In this document: in pieces, positions 8,001 through 15,406 of the stretch
Layout of the letters: every line of letters begins with the position of its first letter
Position numbering within the stretch: the stretch's first letter is position 1
NCBI RefSeq assembly: GCF_028688795.1
Contig: NZ_JAQTXM010000001.1
Span: forward strand, 288,803-352,802
Source: Rhodoferax sp.
GTDB lineage: Bacteria; Pseudomonadota; Gammaproteobacteria; Burkholderiales; Burkholderiaceae_C
Length of the DNA: 64,000 nucleotides
Reading direction: 5' to 3'
The notes under the pieces: model-generated
What the model was told of the DNA's origin: nothing
Seen by the model: only the letters and a program-made list of their open reading frames with translations
The model's database searches: none
Position numbers and translations under genes: made by a program

Positions 8001-9421
8001 TGAAAACCCTGGAGCAAATCGCCAGTGAGCTGGCGGGCTACGACCCGCAAGCCTTGAGCGCCGACATGGTCAACGACTTTTTGACCAAGCTCGTCGAGCC
8101 CGTGACCGATACCGAAGAGCTGGGCATTTTTGACACGCTTGGCCGCGTGCTGGCGTCGGATGTCATCAGCCCGGTCAGCGTGCCGCCACACGACAACTCG
8201 GCGATGGACGGCTACGCCTTTGATGGCGCGCAACTCTCAATCAACACCCCACTGAACCTGAAAGTGATCGGCACAGCGCTTGCCGGAAAAGCCTGGAGCG
8301 GTACCGCGTTGCCAGGCGAGTGCGTCAAAATCATGACCGGAGCCATCATGCCCATGGGCCTGAACACGGTGGCACCGCAAGAGTTGACGACCATGGCGGG
8401 TGACCTGGTCACCATTGCAGCCAACATGCTGCAGCCCGGTGACAACCGCCGCCATCTGGGCGAAGACCTCATGCAAGGCCAACCGGCACTACAAAAAGGC
8501 GAGCTACTCACGCCCGCTGCACTTGGACTGGTAGCCAGTTTGGGCATTAAATCCGTACCCGTCTTGCGCCGCCTGAAAGTGGCCTATTTTTCCACCGGTG
8601 ACGAAATCTTGAGCCTGGGCGAGCCGCCGCGTGAAGGTGCGGTGTATGACAGCAACCGCTACACCGTGTTTGGCCTGCTGACCCGGTTGGGCTGCCAGGT
8701 GATTGACATGGGCGTGGTGCGTGACCAGCCCGAGGCGCTGGAAGCCGCGTTTGTGCAGGCTGCCTTGCAAGCCGACGCCATCATCACCAGTGGCGGGGTG
8801 AGCGTGGGCGAGGCAGACTTCACCAAAGCCATGATGAAAAAACTCGGCGACGTTGCGTTTTGGCGCATTGCCATGCGCCCCGGACGCCCCATGGCCGTGG
8901 GCCACATTTCAAGAGACAAATTGGCTTCTAGCCCTTATAAAACAAGCGCAATAAGCTATTTAAATAGTAGCATAGCAACAAACCAGCCAACCAGCTGCAC
9001 CAATGCCAACGAATCAAACACCGCATCAGCTGCTGCTTCGGTTGCGGCTGACGGGGCAACATCTGGCAACGCTGTGTTATTTGGATTGCCCGGCAACCCG
9101 GTGGCGGTGATGGTGACGTTTCTGGCCTTTGTGCGCCCGGCCCTGCTGCGCATGATGGGTGCAACCACCAGCGCTCCACCCCTGCTCAAAGCCAAAAGCA
9201 TTGAGCCCATCCGCAAGAAACCCGGCCGCACCGAATACCAGCGTGGCATCGTCAGCACCGCAGCAGATGGCTCGCTGCAAGTCCAAACCACCGGCAACCA
9301 GGGCTCAGGCGTGCTCAGCTCCATGGTGCGCGCCAATGGCCTGATCGTGCTGCACCACGGGCAAGGCAACGTGGCCCCCGGTGGCGAGGTGGATGTGATT
9401 ATGTTTGACGGGGTGATTTGA
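8000..9421 (+). CDS. moeA: Molybdopterin molybdenumtransferase, with in-frame repeat insertion
   Basis: Inserts molybdate into adenylylated molybdopterin. At 473 residues it is clearly longer than the roughly 410 of typical MoeA. The core is intact: PPHDNSAMDGYA near residue 65, TGDEILSLG near 200, TSGGVSVGEADF near 260, and MRPGRPMAVG followed later by LFGLPGNPVAVMVTF. The excess lies between those last two motifs: about residues 306-322 are encoded by a dispersed repeat copy (8918-8965), and about 322-355 are a Ser/Thr/Ala/Asn-rich stretch. Both are in frame, so the protein should be made with a roughly 50-residue extra loop near the active-site domain. It overlaps mobA by 1 bp. Confidence 0.94.
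   Translation: MKTLEQIASELAGYDPQALSADMVNDFLTKLVEPVTDTEELGIFDTLGRVLASDVISPVSVPPHDNSAMDGYAFDGAQLSINTPLNLKVIGTALAGKAWSGTALPGECVKIMTGAIMPMGLNTVAPQELTTMAGDLVTIAANMLQPGDNRRHLGEDLMQGQPALQKGELLTPAALGLVASLGIKSVPVLRRLKVAYFSTGDEILSLGEPPREGAVYDSNRYTVFGLLTRLGCQVIDMGVVRDQPEALEAAFVQAALQADAIITSGGVSVGEADFTKAMMKKLGDVAFWRIAMRPGRPMAVGHISRDKLASSPYKTSAISYLNSSIATNQPTSCTNANESNTASAAASVAADGATSGNAVLFGLPGNPVAVMVTFLAFVRPALLRMMGATTSAPPLLKAKSIEPIRKKPGRTEYQRGIVSTAADGSLQVQTTGNQGSGVLSSMVRANGLIVLHHGQGNVAPGGEVDVIMFDGVI
8918..8965 (-). repeat. Dispersed repeat copy 4 (inside moeA)
   Basis: Reverse-orientation copy: CTTCTAGCCCTTATAAA, then CAAGCGCAATAAGCTATTT. It reads in frame as LASSPYKTSAISYLN within MoeA. Among the reverse-oriented intragenic copies this is the one read in a different frame (TCT-AGC-CCT-TAT) from the others (CTN-GCC-CNN). 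Confidence 0.85.
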
Positions 9422-9575
9422 CAAACCCGTCACCTCTTACAGCTAGTTGCAACGCTGTCAAGCTCGCTTTCCCTGGTAGGTAGTAATACCGAATTGTTCA
9501 AACGCGGGTTACCGATCATGATCCGCCCAGCCCTCACCGAACCGAGCCAATGCGCCACGGGCGGCTGAGGGTTCG

Positions 9576-9627
9576 CACACCAGCAAACCAACTTGCTACG
9601 GAGACAAGTTGACCGTGCGCCGGTGTG
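9576..9627 (+). promoter_or_regulatory. Nested inverted repeats in the leader of the 3HB-oligomer hydrolase gene
   Basis: The inner arms CAACTTG (9589-9595) and CAAGTTG (9605-9611) are enclosed by the outer arms CACACC (9576-9581) and GGTGTG (9622-9627), 47 bp before the start codon. This could be an RNA structure or a protein-binding site; nothing else is recognisable in the 252-bp gap 9422-9673. Confidence 0.3.
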
Positions 9628-9673
9628 TGGGGTGACCTGACGAACAACTAAACCAACGAAACGAGGTAGACAC

Positions 9674-11788
9674 ATGTCATTTGCAAATAATCACCATTTC
9701 AAATTGAGCGCGCTTACCGCTGCCGTGCTGGGCTTGAGCGCCTGTGGCGGCAACGACGAGGCTTACGAGAACAAAAACATCAAGCCAAGCTACCTGAGTG
9801 CCGTGGCAAGCGCCACCTTTGATGGCACCAGCGACGACCTGCTCACCGCAGGCCTGGGCAAAACCGGGCTGGGCGGCAGCGCACCGGTGTTGGCGGACCC
9901 ACTTAAACCCACCGCAGCCGAGTTGCGCAAGCTGGCCATTTTCAACAACTACCGCGCCATTTTGGACATCACGGCGGGCGGTGGCTACGGCACCCTGTAT
10001 GGCCCCAATGTGGATGCCAAAGGCGTCATCACCACCAGCGAAGGCAAGATCGCCGGCACCGAATACACCGCCTATTCAGATGACGGCACCGGCCGCCAAA
10101 ATGTCACGATGCTGGTTCAGGTGCCGGCCACCTTCAACCCGGCCAGCCCGTGCATCGTCACCGGCACCTCAAGCGGCTCGCGCGGCATTTATGGGGCCAT
10201 TGGCTCCTCAGGTGAATGGGGCCTGAAAAACGGCTGCGCTGTGGCCTACACCGACAAAGGCACAGGCAACGGCATTCATGACCTGCAAAACAACACGGTC
10301 AGCGTGCAAAACGGTGTTCGCACCGATGCCGTCGCCGCTGGAAAAGATGCCATATTTACCGCTAACCTGACCAGTGCCGAGTTGGCCGCCTTCAATACAG
10401 CCACACCCAACCGCTTTGCCGTCAAGCACGCCCACTCGCAACAAAACCCTGAAAAAGATTGGGGCAAATGGACGCTGCAATCGGTCGAGTTTGCCTACTT
10501 TGTGCTGAATGAAAAATATGGCGACCTGGCCCGCGACGGCGCCACCCACCTGAAAAAGCTCACGCCCAGTAACACCATCGTGATTGCGTCCAGTGTGTCT
10601 AACGGTGCGGGCGCGGCGCTGGCTGCGGCAGAGCAAGACACCCAAGGCCTGATCAGCGGCGTGGCGGTGGCCGAGCCTGAGGTACAGCTGGCAGCCGACA
10701 ACCGCCTGAGCGTCAAGCGCGGTGCCAACACGCTGGTTGGCACCGGCCGGCAACTGCTGGACTACTTCACGCTGGCGAATTTGCTGCAACCCTGCGCAGC
10801 ACTGGTATCGCCCACCACCAATGCCTTCAACACGGTGAATGCAACCATTGCCGGCAACCGCTGCAGCGCCCTCAAGGCCAACGGCCTGATCACCGGCAAC
10901 ACCACAGCCGAACAAGCCACAAGCGCCTTGGCAGCGTTGCTGGCCGCTGGCTGGCAGGCGGACGGCAATGCCTTACAGGCGTCGCACTATTCCTTTGCCA
11001 CCCTGGGTGTCACGCTCACCTACGCCAACACCTACGGCCGCTTCGGCGTGGCTGACAACCTGTGCGGCTTCAGTTACGCCGCCACAGGGGCCGCCACCGC
11101 AGCCACGCCGTTTGCACCTGTGCCAGCTTCCGCAGCAGGGCTGGCAAGCTCGTTTGGCACGGGCAACGGCGTGCCGCCCACTGTTGGCATCAACATCGTC
11201 AATAACAACAGTGTGGGCGGACCGTTGCTGGATGCGGCCTCATTGTCAACCGGTGGTGTGCAGGACTACAACATGGCCGGTGCACTTTGCCTGCGTGAAC
11301 TGGTCACAGGCACCAGTGCCAACGCGGCGCGGGTCAAACAAGGCATGAGTGAAGTGGTGCGCAGCACCAATTTGCGCGGCAAGCCGGCGGTGATTGTGCA
11401 AGGCCGGTCTGACACGCTGCTGCCGGTGGCCTTTACCGGGCGACCCTACTTTGGCATGAACCAGATCACTGAGGGCAGCAGCAGCAAGCTGTCTTACATT
11501 GAGGTGGCCAATGCGCAGCACTTTGACGCGTTCCTGAGCTTCCCAGGCTACGCTGAGCGCCTGGTGCCGCTTCACCGCTACTTCATTCAGGCGCTGGACA
11601 TGGTCTACGCCAACCTGAAAAACGGCACCGCACTGCCCGCCAGCCAGGTGGTGCGCACCACGCCGCGCGGCCTGAACGGCACAGCCACCAACCCGATCAC
11701 CGCCGCCAATGTGCCACCGATCAAGACCGTGGCTGACGCGGCAGACCGGATCACCTTTGCCGGCAATGTGTTGACGGTGGCCGACTAA
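9674..11788 (+). CDS. D-(-)-3-hydroxybutyrate oligomer hydrolase, predicted lipoprotein
   Basis: A 704-residue protein of the 3HB-oligomer hydrolase family (PF10605), which cleaves oligomers of 3-hydroxybutyrate released from PHB to the monomer. Family hallmarks visible are the N-terminal ELRKLAIFNNYRAILDIT region, GTSSGSRGIYGAIG, KHAHSQQNPEKDWGKW, the nucleophile region IASSVSNGAGAALAAAEQD around residue 310, and the C-terminal AQHFDAFLSFPGYAERLVPLHRY with a candidate catalytic His. The N-terminus (SALTAAVLGLSACGG) has a lipobox, L-S-A-C, with Cys24 as acylation site, so the enzyme is predicted to be membrane-anchored rather than freely secreted. The start at ATG 9674 follows an ACGAGG ribosome-binding site. 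It is monocistronic by context. Confidence 0.92.
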   Translation: MSFANNHHFKLSALTAAVLGLSACGGNDEAYENKNIKPSYLSAVASATFDGTSDDLLTAGLGKTGLGGSAPVLADPLKPTAAELRKLAIFNNYRAILDITAGGGYGTLYGPNVDAKGVITTSEGKIAGTEYTAYSDDGTGRQNVTMLVQVPATFNPASPCIVTGTSSGSRGIYGAIGSSGEWGLKNGCAVAYTDKGTGNGIHDLQNNTVSVQNGVRTDAVAAGKDAIFTANLTSAELAAFNTATPNRFAVKHAHSQQNPEKDWGKWTLQSVEFAYFVLNEKYGDLARDGATHLKKLTPSNTIVIASSVSNGAGAALAAAEQDTQGLISGVAVAEPEVQLAADNRLSVKRGANTLVGTGRQLLDYFTLANLLQPCAALVSPTTNAFNTVNATIAGNRCSALKANGLITGNTTAEQATSALAALLAAGWQADGNALQASHYSFATLGVTLTYANTYGRFGVADNLCGFSYAATGAATAATPFAPVPASAAGLASSFGTGNGVPPTVGINIVNNNSVGGPLLDAASLSTGGVQDYNMAGALCLRELVTGTSANAARVKQGMSEVVRSTNLRGKPAVIVQGRSDTLLPVAFTGRPYFGMNQITEGSSSKLSYIEVANAQHFDAFLSFPGYAERLVPLHRYFIQALDMVYANLKNGTALPASQVVRTTPRGLNGTATNPITAANVPPIKTVADAADRITFAGNVLTVAD

Positions 11789-11795
11789 AGTAGCC

Positions 11796-12002
11796 TCACC
11801 GATTGGGCGTGCCCACTGGCCCGCGGCGTGACTGGGACTGGTTGCTGCCGCCCACGTGGGCCTCTCGGTCGCTGCGGCTGTCGGGCGTGCGCTTGCCCTG
11901 ATTCAACTGGGTGGCGTCTTGCTCGCCCATCTTGTTGGTGTCGTTTTCGACCTTGCCGGTTTGTGGGCTTTGTTTGTCACGCGGGTTTGGTTTGTTCGTC
12001 AT
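11796..12002 (-). CDS. Small hydrophilic hypothetical protein
   Basis: A 68-residue, extremely hydrophilic, Asn/Gln/Arg/Asp-rich protein with no hydrophobic core (MTNKPNPRDKQSPQTGKVEN and onwards), likely disordered. I do not recognise a function. It is supported as real by a good ribosome-binding site (AGGAG 8 nt before the ATG at 12000-12002), by its isolation between convergent and divergent neighbours, and by a strong leader hairpin (12022-12054). It ends 8 bp from the stop of the convergent 3HB-oligomer hydrolase gene. Confidence 0.6.
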   Translation of the reverse strand: MTNKPNPRDKQSPQTGKVENDTNKMGEQDATQLNQGKRTPDSRSDREAHVGGSNQSQSRRGPVGTPNR

Positions 12003-12021
12003 GCTGAACTCCTGGAAGTGA

Positions 12022-12054
12022 TTGAACGCAGGCGTCTGTCACGCCTGCGTTCAA
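12022..12054 (-). promoter_or_regulatory. Perfect 13-bp hairpin in the leader of the small hydrophilic protein gene
   Basis: TTGAACGCAGGCG (12022-12034) and CGCCTGCGTTCAA (12042-12054) are exact complements with a 7-nt loop. On the minus strand the hairpin lies between the decayed PAS/GGDEF fragment and the ribosome-binding site of the 68-aa gene. There is no adjacent U-tract, so it is either the end of the old upstream transcript or a leader element. Confidence 0.5.
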
Positions 12055-12110
12055 CCCTACCGCAAGTAAAAATCACCGGAGAGGACAAATCGCAAGCCCT
12101 CTACATCTAT

Positions 12111-12302
12111 TCACGAAATTTTCGCGCCCCACACCCGTACTGCGTTTCGGCCAGCGGCCTTGGCCTGGTACATGGCATCGTCGGCCTTCAAAACACTGCT
12201 GTGCTGGCCAACGACATCGTGCGCGGCATAACCTGTCAACTCAAAAAAGGCCTGATTAACGCGCAAGATCACCTGCTTGGCATCGTGTGGAAAGTCAGCT
12301 TA
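12111..12302 (-). pseudogene. Relic of a PAS-GGDEF diguanylate cyclase with a large internal deletion
   Basis: Read on the minus strand, this unannotated stretch encodes a PAS-domain piece (VILRVNQAFFELTGYAAHD, then VVGQHSSVLK) joined in frame to the extreme C-terminal end of a GGDEF domain (ADDAMYQAKAAGRNAVRV, then WGAKIS and stop). The whole catalytic GGDEF core is missing between them. An in-frame TAA lies directly upstream (at about 12300), and no good start is seen, so it is a pseudogene fragment. The same two motifs occur in the intact 1060-aa protein at 21439-24621 (GQSPRILKSG and QADQAMYQAKLSGKNRY). Confidence 0.8.
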
Positions 12303-12342
12303 CTTGACCAGCCGCAAACCTCAGTCTGATACCCTCCAAGAC

Positions 12343-13563
12343 ATGCCAGAAACCACATCAAACGCCACCCCCACCAACATGCCGTCGGGCGTGATCGTGT
12401 TGTTGCTGTCCCTATTGCTGGGCCTGCAACCCGTCACCACCGACCTGTATCTACCCGCCCTGCCCATCATCACCAGCGGTTTTGCGGCCCCCATGGCACA
12501 GGCGCAGTTGACCCTGACCGCGCTACTGCTGGCGTTTGGCGTGTCGCAACTGGCGTGGGGGCCGCTGTCTGACCGGTTTGGCAGGCGCCCCATTTTGCTG
12601 ATTGGCCTGACTGCCTATGTGCTGGCGGCCATTGGCAGCACCCTGGCCTCAAGCATGCTGGCGCTCATTGTTTGGCGCGCTGTGCAGGGCGTGGCCATGG
12701 GCGCAGCGGTGATGTGCGCGCGCGCCATCGTGCGAGACCTGTATGCCCCCACCCAAGGCGCCAGGGTCATGAGCAAGGGTTTGAGTGGCCTGGGTGTGAT
12801 TGCATTTTTAAGCGCACCCATCGGCGGGCTGCTGACCGATGCCTTCAGCTGGCGCGCAGCCCTGCTGGCGCTGGCCGTGTTTGGCGCCATCACACTGGGG
12901 CTTATCGCCTGGCGATTTGAGGAAACCCTGCAGCGCAAAAACCCAAACGCACTGCAGGGCGCCACCTTGCTGGCCACCTGGAAAAGCATTCTGTGCAACC
13001 CGACGTTTCTGGCGTTCTCAGCCCTTTCAGCGGCGTCTTACGGCGGACTGTTCACCTTTTTGGCAGCGTCTTCGTTTGTCTTCATGAACGTGCTGGGCTT
13101 GAGCAAAACGCAATACGGCTGGCTGATGGCGCTTAACTCGCTGGCTTACATCGGCGGCACCTTTTTGTGCCGGCACTGGCTGCCGCGCTTTGGCGTGCGC
13201 CGCAGCTTGAAATGGGCCGGTGCGTTATCTTTGAGCGGTGGCACGCTGATGGCGCTGCCCAGCCTGATGGGCGTGCAAAGCATATGGGCCATCATGCCCG
13301 CGCAGCTTCTGTTCGTCATCGGCCATGGCATTCACCAGCCCTGTGGCCAGAGCGGCGCGGTCGGCCCGTTTCCGCATGCGGCGGGTGCGGCGTCTGCCGT
13401 GAATGGCTTTTTGATGATGTTGGCGGCCTTTGCCATGGGCAGCTGGCTGGGTGGGCACATGGATGGCTCGGTGCGGCCGCTCACGCTGGGGGTCTGGTTT
13501 TGGAGCGCAATGATTGCGCTGACCGCCTGGACACTGGTGCAGAAATATGGGGAACCCAAATAA
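12343..13563 (+). CDS. MFS multidrug transporter, Bcr/CflA family
   Basis: A 406-residue, 12-helix major facilitator protein of the drug:H+ antiporter DHA1 Bcr/CflA group, in the inner membrane. Diagnostic stretches are [14 protein letters not shown] in helix 1, [15 protein letters not shown] in the loop 2-3 signature near residue 75, and [25 protein letters not shown], typical of Bcr/CflA. Substrates of relatives include bicyclomycin, chloramphenicol and sulfonamides; the substrate here is unknown. The start is placed at ATG 12343 because the upstream open frame runs through the decayed PAS fragment. Its stop codon overlaps the miaA start (TAATG), so the two are co-transcribed. Confidence 0.9.
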   Translation: MPETTSNATPTNMPSGVIVLLLSLLLGLQPVTTDLYLPALPIITSGFAAPMAQAQLTLTALLLAFGVSQLAWGPLSDRFGRRPILLIGLTAYVLAAIGSTLASSMLALIVWRAVQGVAMGAAVMCARAIVRDLYAPTQGARVMSKGLSGLGVIAFLSAPIGGLLTDAFSWRAALLALAVFGAITLGLIAWRFEETLQRKNPNALQGATLLATWKSILCNPTFLAFSALSAASYGGLFTFLAASSFVFMNVLGLSKTQYGWLMALNSLAYIGGTFLCRHWLPRFGVRRSLKWAGALSLSGGTLMALPSLMGVQSIWAIMPAQLLFVIGHGIHQPCGQSGAVGPFPHAAGAASAVNGFLMMLAAFAMGSWLGGHMDGSVRPLTLGVWFWSAMIALTAWTLVQKYGEPK

Positions 13564-14684
13564 TGGAAGCCGGAGTTCCATCACATGCCGCCCTGCCCCG
13601 CTACCTGGCCATCGTCGGCCCCACGGCATCTGGCAAAACTGCCGCCGCTATGGCGATAGCACAGGCCTGGCCGGTCGAGATCATCAGCGTCGACTCAGCC
13701 CTGGTTTACCGCGACATGGACATTGGCACGGCCAAGCCCACGGCGGCTGAACTGGCCGCCGTGCCGCACCACCTGATCAACATCCGCGACCCACTGCACG
13801 CCTACAGCGCGGCTGAATTTGCCACCGATGCGCGCCGTTTGATGGCAGACATCACCGCACGCGGCAAGCTGCCGCTGCTGGTGGGCGGCACCATGCTTTA
13901 CCTCAAAGCGCTGCGTGACGGGCTGGACGACATGCCGCACGCCGAACCGGCCATTCGCGCCGAGTTGCAGCTTCAGGCCGAGCGCATGGGCTGGCCCGCC
14001 CTGCATGCCGAACTGGCGCAGGTTGACCCCATCACCGCCGCACGTCTGGCCCCGGCGGACTCGCAGCGCATCTCCCGCGCGCTAGAGGTGTACCGCGCCA
14101 CCGGCCAGCCGCTGTCATCCTTTCATACAGCAAAAAACATAGCTACTGACGCAACATCCACGGGGGCTACAGCCCAAATAGTTATAAATTCTTCAACATC
14201 GTTGGCAAACGCATTTACTGCTTCTGATTCAATAGCTACTCACGCAACATCTATAAGGGCTACAGGTCAAAAAAGCTTAAGCAATGCAGACAGCCTGCTG
14301 ATTTCATTGGAGCCACTGGACCGCGCCTGGCTGCACCAGCGCATTGCCCAGCGTTTTGACGCCATGCTGGCCGTTGGCTTTCTGGACGAGGTCAAGGCCC
14401 TGCGCGCGCGCGGCGACCTGCACCCCGATTTACCGTCGATGCGCTGCGTGGGCTACCGCCAGGCTTGGGAATACCTTGACGCGCTTGACACACCCGGCCC
14501 AACCAGCCCAAGCGCCTTGAACGACTTGCGCGACAAAGGCATCGCCGCCACGCGCCAACTGGCCAAACGCCAAATCACCTGGCTGCGCTCAACGCCAGAT
14601 CGGCAAGTGGTGGCGTGCGACGCACCCGATGCGTTGGAACATGCGCTCAAACTGGTTAAAGAATTTTTGGACGACCCAGCATGA
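13563..14684 (+). CDS. miaA: tRNA dimethylallyltransferase with two in-frame repeat insertions
   Basis: Transfers a dimethylallyl group to A37 of tRNAs that read UNN codons. The start is ATG 13563, overlapping the MFS stop; the P-loop [11 protein letters not shown] follows at about residue 19. Other signatures are [31 protein letters not shown] and the C-terminal [13 protein letters not shown] and [13 protein letters not shown]. At 373 residues it is about 55 longer than usual. The excess, residues 191-238, sits between [13 protein letters not shown] and LISLEPLDR and is made of two direct copies of the dispersed repeat (14137-14193 and 14230-14276), whose cores are 93 bp apart. Both copies read in the same frame ([13 protein letters not shown] and [13 protein letters not shown]). 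The stop overlaps the ABC ATPase start (ATGA). Confidence 0.95.
   Translation: MEAGVPSHAALPRYLAIVGPTASGKTAAAMAIAQAWPVEIISVDSALVYRDMDIGTAKPTAAELAAVPHHLINIRDPLHAYSAAEFATDARRLMADITARGKLPLLVGGTMLYLKALRDGLDDMPHAEPAIRAELQLQAERMGWPALHAELAQVDPITAARLAPADSQRISRALEVYRATGQPLSSFHTAKNIATDATSTGATAQIVINSSTSLANAFTASDSIATHATSIRATGQKSLSNADSLLISLEPLDRAWLHQRIAQRFDAMLAVGFLDEVKALRARGDLHPDLPSMRCVGYRQAWEYLDALDTPGPTSPSALNDLRDKGIAATRQLAKRQITWLRSTPDRQVVACDAPDALEHALKLVKEFLDDPA
14137..14193 (+). repeat. Dispersed repeat copy 5a (inside miaA)
   Basis: Forward copy with ATAGCT at 14139-14144, ACGCAA, then GGGGCTACAG and an AT-rich tail. It is read as [17 protein letters not shown]. Confidence 0.85.
14230..14276 (+). repeat. 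Dispersed repeat copy 5b (inside miaA, tandem with 5a)
   Basis: Forward copy with ATAGCT at 14232-14237, ACGCAACATCTATAAGGGCT and ACAGGTCAAAAA. It is read as [15 protein letters not shown], the same frame as copy 5a. The 93-bp spacing between cores is a multiple of three. Confidence 0.87.
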
Positions 14685-15397
14685 GCCTGGTAGTCAAAAA
14701 TCTGAGCAAGCACTACGGCAGCGTGCCGGTGTTCAGCGATGTCTCGCTGCACGTGGCAGCGGGCGAGTTTGTCGCCATCATTGGCGAATCGGGCGTGGGC
14801 AAATCCACCTTGCTCAACTGCATGGCCGGCCTTGACACCTGGCAAGCGGGAAGCGTGCGGCTAGACGGGCAAGACCTGAGCCAGTTGAGTGACGCGCAAC
14901 TGGCGCACCTGCGCCGCGCCAAAACCGGCTTTGTGTTTCAGGCGTTTCACGTGCTTCCGCACTTGAGCGTGGCGCAAAACGTGGCGCTGCCACTGATGCT
15001 GCTAGGCCGCCATGACGACGCACGCGTGCAATCCATGCTGGAGGCGGTGGGCCTGCAAGGCTTGGGTGAGCGCCTGCCGCAGCAGCTCAGTGGCGGCCAG
15101 TTGCAACGCGTGGCCATTGCCCGCGCGCTCATCCACGCGCCCAAGCTGCTGCTGGCCGACGAGCCCACCGGCAACCTTGACCCGCGCACCGCAGAAAAAG
15201 TGATGGACGCCTTGATCGGCCAAGCACGCTTGAGTGGCGCCGCCATGGTGCTGGTGACGCACTCGGTGGCCGCGGCCCAGCGCGCTGATCGGGTGCTGAC
15301 CCTGACCGCAGCCGGGCTGGTGACGCACAGCACGGCCGCCAGCCCAGAGGGCTCTGATACTACGGTGCTGAACGCGTCCAACGTCGCGGCAACCTGA
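14681..15397 (+). CDS. ABC transporter ATP-binding protein (LolD/YbbA-like)
   Basis: A 238-residue cytoplasmic ATPase with Walker [10 protein letters not shown] near residue 37, Q-loop [18 protein letters not shown], signature [15 protein letters not shown] near residue 130, and Walker [13 protein letters not shown]. It resembles the LolD/YbbA/MacB class, which works with FtsX-type permeases rather than classical importers. The likely partner is the FtsX-type permease at 17907-20618, which is separated from it by the pabB-pabC fusion and a small monooxygenase-fold gene. The start overlaps miaA by 4 bp, so miaA-ATPase translation is coupled. The C-terminal tail ([15 protein letters not shown] and onwards) is variable. 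Confidence 0.88.
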   Translation: MSLVVKNLSKHYGSVPVFSDVSLHVAAGEFVAIIGESGVGKSTLLNCMAGLDTWQAGSVRLDGQDLSQLSDAQLAHLRRAKTGFVFQAFHVLPHLSVAQNVALPLMLLGRHDDARVQSMLEAVGLQGLGERLPQQLSGGQLQRVAIARALIHAPKLLLADEPTGNLDPRTAEKVMDALIGQARLSGAAMVLVTHSVAAAQRADRVLTLTAAGLVTHSTAASPEGSDTTVLNASNVAAT

Positions 15398-15406
15398 AAA
15401 TCTTGC

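Noticed and set aside
14137..14276. CRISPR-like direct repeats in miaA
   Set aside because: Only two copies, imperfect, inside a gene and members of the dispersed repeat family; no array, leader or cas genes.
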